Source: Drechslerella dactyloides (lineage: Eukaryota > Ascomycota > Orbiliomycetes > Orbiliales > Orbiliaceae). From it: a stretch of DNA of 64,000 bases. Under the pieces are notes generated by a model that saw nothing but the letters and a program-made list of their open reading frames with translations, was not told the origin of the DNA and did not search any database. Positions 34,860 through 47,253 of this stretch are shown here, piece by piece. Every line of letters starts with the position of its first letter. The first letter of the stretch is position 1. Position numbers and translations under genes: made by a program. The stretch is taken from positions 1,736,001 to 1,800,000 of the forward strand of contig JAGTWJ010000019.1 of assembly GCA_020064725.1 (NCBI GenBank), written 5' to 3'.

Positions 34860-35745
34860 CGTGGCGGCTACTCGTGATAAGTCTAGAGCTGCTGTCAGAG
34901 TGCAATGAATTGCTATGGCCTGTCGGTCTAATGTTCAATCACGAAATGATGATTGCCGGTGTATAATCTGTCGATGTCTTGGAGCCGTGTATGATAAAGT
35001 TCAAGTCCCCGCCCCAGATATCAGACGAAAGTAGCCGTCGTCTAGCAGACGAGCCCCGCCGAATCGGCCACATGAAGTTTAGTTATTCTCCGAGTGTCAC
35101 CAGATCTTGACATGCACACCCCGCCGCCAACCTTCGCGTCAATGCCATGCTGTTGCGATCGATTGCAAGGGTTATATCCTGTACTACGGAGATGGATATC
35201 AGCGACAGTACCATGGTATCATGTAATTCTCAGCCTGCAGCATCCCATCAGCTCGGATATGGACACGGAGTATCGGGTTATCCCACGCGACATTGCATCG
35301 CCCTGAGGCTCTCAGTTGATAGCCTTTCGCGTTGCCGACCTTGGTAAATTTGGTCTGGGACAAACAGGCTCAAGCGCAAGCTAGATCAAAAGACGCGCCA
35401 AAACTTCGAGCCTGCGCGACCAGCCTGGCCGGGTCGCCATCGTAATCGCATCTCCACAGAACTGACCACGCCCGCACGGCATCGCGGCCCCAACTGTCTT
35501 GAAGGCCTTGAGAGGCTTGCCTGTCCCCACCGTCGACGTCAATTCCGCCTCGCTCAGCTCAGATCAGCTCGTCCAGACGCGCCACAAAGACTTCTGGGCA
35601 TTTGTAAAAATCCAACAAGGACAACAACTGTCATCACCAAATCCGCGCAAGACCCGAACTTTATCCATATATAGCCAGACATCGCAAGTGCAAATGAACC
35701 GTATTAGCCATCTGTAGCACTCGAAGTCCTGCAGCTTCCCCCAGG
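34860..35745. other. divergent promoter region (886 bases)
   Basis: Lies between the ALDH start (-) and the Clr2-like start (+). No supported ORF. Confidence 0.55.
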
Positions 35746-37859
35746 ATGGCTAAAGACGCAGATGTCCCCAAGTGGAGGATCGTGAGCTTCACTGGCCAAT
35801 CCGACGGGGATGCATCCGCACGACCTTCCGCGCAGCAGCTGGCTACGGGCCCGGATCCTGTCGCTGGGAACTTGATGCCGATATCGCACAATATGGTTCT
35901 CGATGTCTTGTGGCGGCAGAGACTAGGGATGTTATATATGGAGAAAGTGTCACCGGAAGAGTACTCTAAACGTAGGTTCACGGATGCCCTGAGATCAGAT
36001 ATGCTTTGCGCAGTCGCACCGTCGATGTGCGTGACACGAACTGGTAGCTAATGTACATTGCCGACAACTTCAGATTCTCACTGGGTATTCGAGGCGCTGC
36101 CTCAAAGCTACCAGTTATACGCACAAATCAAGCCAAACGACAAGCCGGTGGTCAGTACTTTCTGGGCGGGCTATACCCCCATTTCAAGCGAAAACTTTGC
36201 TAACCTGATCGCACACTGGCCCCCTAGAGTGCAAAGAAGCTTGCAACCGCTGGCCATTTCTTTGGTTTGAAACTGGAACAAGGAAATGTCGACTTCGAGT
36301 CGCCGGAGCAGTTTCTACCCCACCTCATTTGGCTCGGCGGCGACAGAACCAAGCCATGCGAGTGCCACCACTGCAAGGCGCCGCCTAAACAAGCGACGCC
36401 GGTGCTACTGCCCATGTCTACCTATGTCGCCCTGATACAGGCGGACGCCCAACCTACCGCCGGCTTATACCGGCCCGGGGAGATGGTCTGGGCGAACCCC
36501 AGCGACACCTACCCTGTAATATGCATAATCGCCAGCAGGAAAGTCGTTGGCCAGGAGCTCATGTACGAGCTTATTCCACTCAAGTCCCCACGGGTAGCTA
36601 GCCGCCCGCCGCTCCTCCTTGCCCAAAACCGCCTGCGTCCATGGTTGTCGTATACCCCACCAGACCCCTTGCAGCCTTCCATTTCGTCACGAAAGTACCA
36701 GGTAAGATGGGACGAGATCAATTGGCAGGAGTGGAACCACCAGGACGCCGAACTCCACGACGCTAGCATCGTCGCTAGCATCCGAATAGCGTGTAATATC
36801 GGTATCACCCTCGCGACAGGCGAGGTGGGTGAGACGATTGCGTGTCTTTGGCTGGGCGCTGAGAAGATCTGGCAAAACGGAGAAGTTCGTGTTATGACGC
36901 CGGAAATCGAGGGCCAGAGGGGCATGGACGTCCTGGTTATCAAGAGCATCATACGAGATCCTAGCAACAACAATCTCTACTTCCAAGGGAACATATACTG
37001 CAAAGTTCTACAGTACCAACAGGCCAAACAAGTATACCCGGAACCGGCACCGACGCCGCGGATGATGGCAGACGCCGCGGCGTTACAATGTTCCTGGCAT
37101 GTGAAGTACCAGAACGTGCAAATAAACGTCATGGAGATCAAAGGCAGATGGTATCCAGCCTCTGTGCTCCGACCAGTCATAAACCCAGCCGCCGAGCCAC
37201 CGGACAACAGCTTCTACGACGTCAGCGGACTGCTGAATAATGATACTGACATCCCGAATAACGGCGGCGGGTGGAAAATTGGCTTCAGCGATCGCGGGCA
37301 GCATATTCTTGGGATTGGACATCTGCCTGGCAATCAACCATCCGGCTGGATCAATCCCGACGACTGGAAGCGGCTGTACACTGACGATATAAAACAATAC
37401 ACCGATCTCACCTCTCCTCCTCCGGCTCCAGAGCCACCTGCAAAGACCGTAAGGCTGCCCCATCTAGCTGCTACGACTGCATATTGCAGACGCTCGTACC
37501 TTATATGAGCGAGACATCAATACTAACTGGGATCACAATGCTAGACTAAGAAGGCAGCTGCTACTCGCAAAGCACCTGCGAAACGTGCGAGCACGAAGAA
37601 ACAAACTGCAGCCGCCGCCGCCGCCGCAGCGGCGCCGGCCAGCGCCCCCACCGCGCAGCCAGAGGAGGAACCGCAGCCGGAGCCGCAACCTCAGGCCACC
37701 GACCTAGTAATCGCAGAAGATCCCCAGCTCGGCAAGCCGCCAGGTGAGCTGTACGACGACAACCAGGATCAGGACGACTTCCTCCGCCAAATCGAGCAAG
37801 ATGGCGCCAACTTTGAGAAATCCGTTCAGGAAAGCGACCCCTGGGGATTCTACGGATAG
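35746..37859 (+). CDS. Clr2-like transcriptional silencing protein (SHREC-type)
   Basis: Clr2 is a subunit of the Clr3 deacetylase/SHREC complex that maintains heterochromatin in S. pombe; filamentous fungi carry homologs. Four exons: 35746-35971, 36074-36150, 36228-37448 and 37545-37859; introns 102, 77 and 96 nt; 612 aa. The N-terminal part has the Clr2-type stretch ALPQSYQLY. It is followed by the marker PHLIWLGGDRTKPCECHHC (likely Zn-binding). The central domain begins YRPGEMVWANPSDTYPVICII, a chromatin-reader-like barrel, and continues through a second beta-rich module. The last exon is a basic Ala/Lys-rich stretch, then a Pro/Glu/Gln-rich acidic end. The exon 2-3 junction is the least certain; the alternatives shift by a codon or so. 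It is divergent from the ALDH gene. Family call from motif memory. Confidence 0.8.
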
Positions 37860-40800
37860 TATTATTGAATCACGGGAACAGATCATTGCCCTATCGGGTC
37901 CGCCTCGTATATATATGCATGTCTCTCCGGAATGTCCTCGGACACGGGCATGCACTCGGGGCCTGGGATTTTCCTGGTTGGTTCGATGCCTGCTGTGGAG
38001 ACGTCGTGTCTATAGTTACCGTCCACAGGCATGTCATGTCATGGAGAAAAGTTCGGAATGGCATGTTATGTACCCCGCAATACGCTAGTTGTCTGGTAAA
38101 TCCGGAGACCTTTATGCATGTGGATGTATATTTCGGCGTAGTGATAGGCTGTTTTTCATACGAGATGCATCTTTCAATCCAGTATTATATTGGTGTTCCC
38201 GATATCGATATCGCATCTGAGTTCGTGGAACCAATCTGCACATGTCGGATCAATACTGAATGTACCGACCTGCTGCAGGTACCTCTCTGCACGTAGTAAT
38301 TTTTTCCTCGATAAATGTACCCGTGCCCTACGGCAACCGGCGAACCCGGAAAATGTCAATGTATGGAAGCCGTTTTCGAAGGTTCTTTACGAATACAGGC
38401 TAAATTGATGATACGCCATTGAGACCCTAAGACTCCGTTATTACGCAAGCTTTAGAAAATGCGCCTGCGCTTTGACAGTCACAGCCCCGCGATTTTATTA
38501 GTAGGTGGAGCACGAGGTACCTCGCAGATTGTTGCATGTAACGATATTGCATTGGTCAATTCACAACGACAGTTCGACAAAACACCAACTTTGATGCAGT
38601 CCGACGATCACAGGTTACGGTAGATTGACCGGGGTCAACCAGTCGGGCTCCGGGCAGTGAACGGCCCCGAGGCCCTGGGTCAATTCCGTCGAGCGCCGCC
38701 GGGCCGGACGTCGGGTCAGGCGCAGGGCGCTGGAAAGATGGAAAGGCTAGAAGGAAAGCGACAGCGGAGTAACTCTTGGTGTCACCGGCCGGGTAAACTG
38801 GGTAAATGGCGCGGACCCACATGGCCAGAGCTGATGCACTACTTTGATTGGGCGACTAGGGCAAATATTTCGCACCAATTGAAAGCAATTTAGCCGGCCG
38901 CGGTGGGGATACGAAATTTCGCGGGCTTCCCTCACCGCCACCACCTCCAACCTCCGTCCTCGCCCCAAGGAAACTTCTCTCCCCTTCGCTCGCTGGCGTA
39001 ATTAGCTGGTGATGGACGACGGTGGAGGAACGAGCCGAGCTCGCGAGAGGGGCCAAATTCATAAAAAAAGTTAGGGCCATCTGCAGTCGCAGCCCCCCAA
39101 GGTAAAATCAGTAATCTTGCGGGAGGTGACTTGACTTACTTGGGTTTGCTGAAATTGGTCGCTGGGACCCACCATGCTATCCAGTTCCTCGGGACCGTTC
39201 GCTCGATTTCAGAGGCCAGGCATCAGGACGTCACGGAATATCTCTGGAATCTCTTTTGATGCAGCGTTTGCATGATATCACCGAATTGAATCAGGCGATC
39301 GATCAGGTGCGACTTGGAGGCCTGTTGCAATGCAAATCACTGCAGGTGTCTTGCTAGCTTAGGCGCCTGTCCAGCTGCATTCCGTTCTGTCGACTCGACA
39401 TTCGTGATTACTGGACCGCAGTCAGAGACATGCTTTGAATCATACAGACGGTAAGGAAGAATCGTCACGTCGTATCACCGCCTTGGGGTTTGCCTGCGGT
39501 TCAATAGATATCGGCCATCTGCGCGGAGTAATCGAGCGCACCATGTCTGGGAGACTGCAGTGGAAATAGAAAGATGCTCCGTGCTTTTCCCCAGAAAATT
39601 CAGTCCAGGCCCCACAGAAGGACTGTTCGTTCCCTTCTTTCCTTTCCCAACGATGTCGGTCTGACGAAAGGAAGGACGGACTAGCTATCGTCCCCACCCG
39701 TGCGTGAAAACTTAAGGCCTTGCTAGCCTACTGGAATCGAAACCCAGCGAGCAAAGTGGAGCCATCGAGGCCACCAGCCAAAGCAGAACTTTAGATTCGC
39801 GCCGCCCACCCACTCACGAAATCCGAGGTCTTTTGTCCCTTCCCTGTCCATCTTTCTGTCATGAACGCATGCTGCATGTGCATGCATCTGTCTGCATCTG
39901 TCCGCATGCGCAGCTCGAGACGAGTTACTGAGCTTGCGCGGACTCCAGAACGTGTACCAGTGAGTTTTGGCGCTGTCTCCGACGCAGGACTCCTGCACCG
40001 GCACTCAGGACGTCTGCATCTTCCATGACTGCGCATCCGCGAGGTGGAGACAAGTCGCGGAAACTGTAAACAAGAAACAGCGACGGTGCAGGTGTCGGCG
40101 TCATTGTCCGGTAGCCGAGGTGACGAACGCGACCCGGCGCGCACTGCGAGGCGGAATACTTCGTACGTTGTCGTCTCCCATTAATTGCATATTGCACCAT
40201 CTCCAGCCATTCCGTAGCTGTGTCTTGCGGTTTGCGCGGTAGATTTTGAATGGGCCAGTCGTCTGGAAAAGGAAATGACGCATGGGTACAAGATACGGAG
40301 AAATCCCCACCGGGGAAACCCCGGGGTCCACTAACCGGGAACAGCACATTCCCCGGACCTCGAACCCCGCAGGGCATGGTCGTTTGCTGATCCTCGGCTG
40401 GTAGTTCAAGCCCGTTCCTGGAGCGAACGAGCGCGCCATGTTGGATCTTCGGCCGCACGTGGCTCGAGCCAGTGCTGTCGGATGTGAAAGTCGGGTTCTG
40501 GCTGGTTGGCGGGCCTGGAGCTAGCAACAGGAATGAAGTAACGGTGATGAAATGAATGCGCGCATTCATGGTTGCACAGCACGTTTTTGAGCAACGACAC
40601 AGCGGTTTTCCCAGAAAAGACACCTCCAATAATCGCTCGAGATCACCGTCCGATAAGCTATTCCCTCAGGCGCTGGAGTGGAGTGCCCCCGCACATTAAT
40701 ATTAGAATCTCAGCGTAAAGAATGTTTGCTCAAGGATCCCGCATCCATGCACCGGCCGTCCTAACTGGTGGCCACTCGGGTCTCTTAGCTGTATGCACCT

Positions 40801-41582
40801 GCAATACACACACCAATAGACGGACGCATAATTAATTCTGCACGATGCAGGAGAAATACTCGCCCGGAGTAAAGATACATATCTTGCGCATCGACGACTT
40901 GGACCGTGCGGCCGGTTCTGTAGATTTGTCAGTGGGTGGGCTGTGCCCGGATTGTATAATACCATCGTGGGAAGGTAAACTCTGGCGCATAACGGAGCGC
41001 ATGTAGCGGACGAATGATAATATGTGGGCCTCGTGTCCCACCCTTTCAGAACGGACAGAAGGTTACCATGTATCACTGGGTAATTAATTGGACATTGAAG
41101 TGACAGTTCATGCGGGAAATGGGACATATATTCTACACGGGGTAAAACTCGAGGCTTTTCAAAAGACCGACTAGGGGCTGCAGTACTAAGACTGACATCA
41201 GGAAGCCACAGAATAATCAGGTAAAAACAGGCAAAGATGGTAAAGTATATACACGAAGGCAAGGAGTATGTAGCATATTGAAAACCAGCTTTGAACCGCG
41301 CAAAGAGATGGGAAGAGTGGTAAAATATAGTGGTAAATGAAAATACAGAGAAGAAAAGCATGAGGATCGGATCCTCTCGAAAAATCGCTGGGAGAAAGAG
41401 AAAGAAAGAGTACAGCGTGTAAAGAGGAAAAGTAGAGGAGAAATTTCATTTCGGAGTTCCGAGCGCCCATGAAGGAATCGTGAAAACATGACACATGCCA
41501 GTATGATGAGAACGTTGCACCGCCGCGAGGTATGAAATAGATTAGAAACGCCAGACCCTGAACGCGAAAGCAAAGCGAAAGC
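37860..41582. other. 3.7-kb intergenic region, no supported gene
   Basis: Holds the 3' UTRs of the convergent Clr2-like and xlnR genes. Minus-strand frames at 39925-40629 (234 codons) and 40702-41361 (219 codons) show no domain and poor codon bias. The second lies directly downstream of xlnR and is probably its 3' flank. One TGCATGCA at 39879. Confidence 0.5.
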
Positions 41583-44500
41583 TCAAAGTGCCAAACCATG
41601 ACCGTCACCACACCATCGGTAAAGCATCAGGACTTCTCTCCGTCTTTGCTTCTGCTCTTCCATGTCTTCCGGCAGGCATCTGCCCCGCACTTGAGCCAGT
41701 GCCGAGCGCATGACCTTGCGGAAGTTCCGTTGGTACTCTGTGTTCAGAGTCACGACGCAGACCTCGTGTGCACGAACGATTGTCTCGCACGCTCCAACGA
41801 CAGCTTGCGAAGCCTCCCCTTGAAGCTTGTCTGCAATAAGCAGTAAAAGGAAGCTGCCTTGTAGTAAATATATGCCGAAGAAGTAGGGCATAAAACTCAA
41901 GTCAGGGTCGTACTTCAAGATGTTTCCGATAGCCTCAGCCGCGGAAACAGCATGCGCAGTAGCCGAGATGAAGCCGGGCGATGAGATCCACAAGTCGTTA
42001 TCGTCAAGCATGCTGATTGGATCCCATTTGCCGGACAAAAGGATATGCAAAACATGAAGCACGTGCGTGCCATATGCGATCGCAATTTTCTTCTGCATCT
42101 GGTCGCTAGAGAGTGGAGGAGAGGGTTTCTCAGCCACGAGTGAAGTGGTCGGAGCGGCGGCCGGGTCTGCTAGAGCATCATTCTCGACGCCGTCGCGAGC
42201 GTCAGAAAGTTGCTCACCCGCTGCTCGTTGGCCGGACTCATCCTGGAGCGGCTTCTCCCCCTCCATGTCAACATTGCGTTCCCAGTCAGACAAGCTTCGC
42301 TCGTACATGTCTAACTGGGACTGAATTTCCGCAACCTGATCTTCCCAGTCTGCCCCTGAACCGCCAAAGCCCTGTCCGAGTCGAGGATGGTTCCTTGCAT
42401 GATGCAAGTCCACAATCTCACCCATGATGGTCATCAAAGGTAGGAAGAAGCCAAAAAGACTCGATCCTGTAACTTGTATTGTTGGTCCCGAATGCCTCGG
42501 CCCTTGCCGCGAAGCCGATGTGACTGATGGCGGAGGTGAAGGGTTCGAAGCGTAGATGTTTGGTACCTGATTCAACGTATTGAACGGGTCTGTAAGATCT
42601 TGCCCGTTACTATTCTCCAGGGACCTAAAGAAGTCACCGTTCTGCCATCTGGTGTCGTCCATGGGCTGCAGCAGGTCGACGCATTCGATATCTCGGAAAG
42701 CCAGAGGCCGGTTGTAGCACAGTCCGAGATGTCGGTCGACAATGTACAACAGCCACCATATTCTGCGTCGCTCTTCTTTCTCTTCTTCACCCACCGTTGC
42801 ACGTGTGCTGGACATACCACCCTCTTCCTGCTCTAACTCTGGTTGTTCACAAACTTCTCTGTTTAACCGCAGCTCTCGCGCCAGAGTCCACGCTGCATTC
42901 CACCATCGCAAAGATGCGCCCTTGAACTCCGAAGCGGAAATAACTGTAGCTAAATGTATATACGTAAGAATATCATCAACGGTGCCGGCCGCTCCTACAA
43001 CGCCTTCCCTTCCCTGCGGACCTGGCGAGGCCAGGCCTCCGAGTCCCATTCCCGCGTTTTCGTTCTCAGGCGATGAGTGGGAGGAGCCGACCGCCACTGA
43101 ACCCAGGGGAATATGGACCAACGGTCTCAGAAAACCAATGCATGTCTCCAGCAGTTTCTGGCAGATCCGGCCCCGAGCACTGGGAGAAGCCGTAAGGGCT
43201 GGCGCATCCGAAGTCTGAGCCGCAATCCAGAGCATCGAGGCTAGGAGTGCCGGTGTAGTCAATCGAGGATGTGTCGGATGCAGAACTGACTTCTTCCGCA
43301 AGACGTGGCATAGGACATATGGGGACGCCGGCTGGAAGAATGAGAGGATCGGATTCAGGAAGTAGAGATCTAGAAGTTCGCATGCAAGATGTGTTGGAAT
43401 TATTTGCTGCAAGTGGGGGAGAATAGGCAAAAGGACGGGGTACCTCAGATGATTTGGATTCGAGTGCATTGGAGTAAGTGGCGATGGCAATGAGAGCCAG
43501 CCAGGGGACTGATTGTCCGGAGATTGGCCCAGAAGACCCGCCAGTGGTGAGATGCCTGCACTCGATAGACTCAAACCACCTTGAGGCCCGGCTTGGGTGT
43601 GAGGCGAGATCATCATGAAATCATGACCGTAGCCCTGGTTGGACATCGGCTGAGTAGCATGAGTCTGGAGTTGAGGATGAGGCAACATTCTTGCCCCGCT
43701 CACATGGCCGTTCGTTTGAGGTTGGTATTGTGACATTCTTCCGTAGGGCATCTGGGCGAACGATGAATCGCTGATTTGCGCCATGTGGGTAGGAGAGTCT
43801 GGTGTCGGTAGATGGTGGTGATGTTGTGACGGCAGCCTGTGGTGGTGATGCTGCTGCTGTTGCATCTGACTTGGAGAGAAATCGCTTTGGTCGCTCGATG
43901 CGGTGTGATTAGATGCAACAGAGGACCTATTGGGTCTAGAGAAACCCAAGTCTGGGCGAGGAGGAGGGGGAAGCTCCGAGAATGACTCCCTCGAAGCCGA
44001 AGCGGCCATCATGTTGACTGGTGTTGTAGTATCTCCGTTCTCATCAACCGAACCGGCATTTGTGGTCAGCGTGGATGTCGCAGCAGCTGCTGCCGCCGCG
44101 GCAGCCGCGGCTGCTGCAGCATTTTGAATGTCCTTCCTTGAGGCCTTGCCTCGCTTCTTACGCTCCCGATTGTATTTGCAATCAAGGTTGAAGTCTACGC
44201 AGAGTCGTTAAAACGCATGTTCTTATTGCTGGCAACGGGACCAGTTGAGAGGGTCAAGCCAGAGCAAACAACCAGCTCCATTCGTAGTGGGTCGCTGCAC
44301 TGGAACACTCCGGAACGATGATGTGTATGAAGAAAGGATGAACTCACCGATGCAGTGTTGACACGGCATTTTACCATCACATCTTGTCCTCAGCTGGTTG
44401 CACTGATCGCAGGCTCTACTGATTCTGCGACGAATTGGACCTGTCGTGGGGGAGCCGCCGGTCAAATGGCCCAGGGGTTGCATGCCTCCGGGGCTTGGGG

Positions 44501-44663
44501 AGCCGTATGGGTGATGTCGCTTATTCATGATTGATTTTGGGTGATGAGAAAACGAGTACGACGAAAGTCCGTTCGACGACAGGGACTCGATGGTCGAGGT
44601 ATGGCTATTCATCAATGTCGGAGCACCAATGTAACTATGGTGAGGTATGCCTGTGGAGAGCAT
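41583..44663 (-). CDS. xlnR: xylanolytic transcriptional activator XlnR/Xyr1
   Basis: Zn2Cys6 master activator of xylanase, cellulase and D-xylose genes; nuclear. Two exons: 44663-44348 and 44194-41583; 153-nt intron; 975 aa. The zinc cluster is complete, C85-x2-C88-x6-C95-x5-C101-x2-C104-x6-C111, within [20 protein letters not shown]. The intron splits it between Cys104 and Cys111. A basic linker [13 protein letters not shown] and a 14-Ala run (131-144) follow, then a Gln/His-rich region. The fungal-specific middle homology region has [15 protein letters not shown] (about 588). The C-terminus carries the XlnR hallmarks [52 protein letters not shown] and [12 protein letters not shown]. Length matches known XlnR proteins (about 900-970). 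It stands alone, with over 12 kb upstream without a confident gene; four CreA-type SYGGGG hexamers lie within 0.8 kb upstream. Confidence 0.96.
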
Positions 44664-46850
44664 CTTCGAAGAGAAAGCCTGGAAAAGAGGGAGACCGCGT
44701 TTTTAACTTAAGATATTACCCAGTCCTTATATAATAGGGTAGGATGGGGTGGGATATGGTTGGGCGGGTCCGCCGTCCTGTTCTCTTGACTGGTCTGAAC
44801 TGAGACCGGAGCCCCGAACCCCAAAAGGTGGATTGTGGGGAAAGTCCAATGGTCGGGGAGAGGGAGTACAGTGGGACAACAGCGGAATATCGAAACGCGC
44901 TAATCGAAAAACGCCAGCTTTTTCGGCTTTGAATCTACTGGCCTGTCTGCAAGAATGCGACCTGGAATATTAGCAAGCTGAGGGCGAAGGTTTCCTTAAA
45001 TCCCAAATACGAATGATGTATTACAAACGAGAGGCGGGGTGGGAAGGTCGGGTCCTTTGTAAGAAGTGGTTGCCTTTAGCGCAGCGGCGAACGGGTGGGC
45101 AACTCTTGAATAAACGAAAAGCACAGCGCAAAAGAATAAAGTATTGCGCCAGAGGATGCCACTGAACAACAAGGTAGGGAAGTCAGGCCTTAAGATTTGG
45201 GGGGGAGAAGACGACTTTTTTTTTCAGCGCCAAAGGTCCGGGGAGACTTGAGACGAAAAGCAATAACGAGCAATTGCGACGGGGCGGCCAGGGCAGGAGA
45301 TGGAAGGCAAGAGACAGTGATGCAAGTGAACGTTCAAGATGGATAGGCCAAACTCACACGCTTCGCACTGCTGCCTCTTCCTGCAGATGGCCTCTTGTCT
45401 GTCCGTCTGCGCAGAGAACCCTTGTCAGCGGCACTATCTGATATTACTTGTGCGTTGACCTGGGGTGCTGGCTAGGGAGGGTGAGGTGGATCCACACCGC
45501 AGAAACTCACGCTTGGTCGTCTCGCTGCCGGGCCACACTTGCCCAGACCCTGGTACGCTGGCGAAAGGGTGAGCAAAAAAAAGAAAGCTGCAGAGCGAGG
45601 AGGCCAGGGAAAGAGTCGATTCCACAGCTATCACGGAGACGCTAAGGATGTGGGTCTTGCTGCAAAATGTCACTCTCTTGTTCTCCAGAGAATTCCAAGT
45701 TGGTGTGCTGCGCTAAGAGAACCAGCAGTCGAGGCCTGATCCCTTGTGACCCCGCTTGGGAAGCCCAGCTCGGATTCTTTGACGGCTGGACTGCACGATG
45801 AAAGTGTTGGCCTGAAGAGTCGAAACCGATGCTAGAGTTCAGATCTGAGGGCGAGATTCGTGCGAAGAATCAGGCTTGAGTCGAGTCTGTTCGATCACAG
45901 TCATCAGCTTGTAGTTCCTCTCACGAACTTGACATAAACGTGCCTGTGTAATTTGCGTCCAATATACATCTAACGAGAACATTTGAAGCTTGAATTCCCA
46001 GCGGTGTATGGGTATTCTGATATCAAGACCAAAATCTTGACGTCGCGTGGCGACGTGGTGACGTGATGCTTCTACCTGGCCATCACCGTCGAGCCAGCGT
46101 GCAACCACATCGCTCGATGAGGCCACCTACCGAACGGACGCGAATGGAGCGAGAATTGGATTTGTTTTCTCCATTCCTTTCTCCCTTCTCTTTGTCTCTG
46201 CTCTCTGCTCTTTGGCCGACTGTTGAGACTTGGGTGTCGATGCCTGGGCGATGGCTGCATAGGTGATGGGATGTGTTCGGACTCAAGGTGTTGGATTTTG
46301 TAGTGACACCAAGCAGCTACACGTCGATGTGCCGCACAATATAGCCTTGAGCGCACGATATGCGTCTCTACATCTTATAAACTTGGTTCACACGTCCAAG
46401 TTCAAGCGACTCGACCATAGACACGACATACCGTGTCTTCCAAGTTGTTTTTAACAAAACCTGAAATACCAACGAAATTTGCTATCACTTACATTTAATT
46501 TAGAGGTGGAATCTTTCGAGGTGAAGACGGCTTAGTTTGCGGTCGTATTCCGTAAATACTATAGACCAGTGATGAACTGGGAAGATGTTAGGATGGAAAG
46601 ATGGCTGCGAGTCCAATGCCCAGTAGATGTATTTTGTGTCAATTCTGCCAGAGTAAACTGTGAACGAATTGGTCTCGGGTGTGATCCAATAGTAAGGAAG
46701 GTATAGCAGACCTTGCGGCCGACGTTGAGCTGCAGCTTTCGTTTCCTGATTTCCTGAATTCGAACCGATAAGATTGCTGGAGCCGGTCATGAATTACGGG
46801 GAAGGGTCTTTACGACATACTTATGGAATCCTAGCAGCGGATCTATCACC

Positions 46851-47253
46851 ATGAGGGCTCAAGTGTACGCGGTTGACGGCTTAGTCGACGAGATCTACAC
46901 AGAAGACTTCCGAATCATACAGACGGACATCCTAGCGCTAGTTTCTACGCCTGTGACAGACTACCGGGAGAAACAGGACCAAGTTCCCGACAGATAGGCG
47001 TACCAATCACGAACTCAATGATATAGTCAGAGCTGATACCAGGGTCCGTTTCATCGATTCCTTCAAGGGATGGTCTCCAGAGGCTCTCTTTCGAATTGGG
47101 AAAATATTGTGGCGGAAGCCAGGGTCAGAGCAAGATAGTATATTGCAGATTCTTTTATGCAACCTGGCCAGGTTCCTTTGCTCAGATGGTCCCTTCTCTT
47201 CCAGATACTCCAGATATGACAAGTCAGGGCCAGCCGGGGAATTCATACGCTAA
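46851..47253 (+). pseudogene. possible gene remnant or small two-part gene
   Basis: A 48-codon frame starting MRAQVYAVDGLVDEIYTEDF is overlapped, in the next frame, by an open frame of about 98 codons without Met. That frame runs through FIDSFKGWSPEALFRIGK and ends GPAGEFIR before a TAA at 47251. Both have protein-like composition and follow each other with a one-base frame change near 46966, which could be a frameshift or a short missed intron. The minus strand of part of this DNA is also open, so chance is a real alternative. No family recognised. Confidence 0.2.

Noticed and set aside
39925..40629. 234-codon minus-strand frame
   Set aside because: Could be a gene by length, but it has no domain, no coding bias and no plausible extension; a plus-strand frame overlaps it.
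40702..41361. 219-codon minus-strand frame just downstream of xlnR
   Set aside because: Phe/Tyr/Ser-rich translation of AT-rich 3' flank; probably xlnR 3' UTR.
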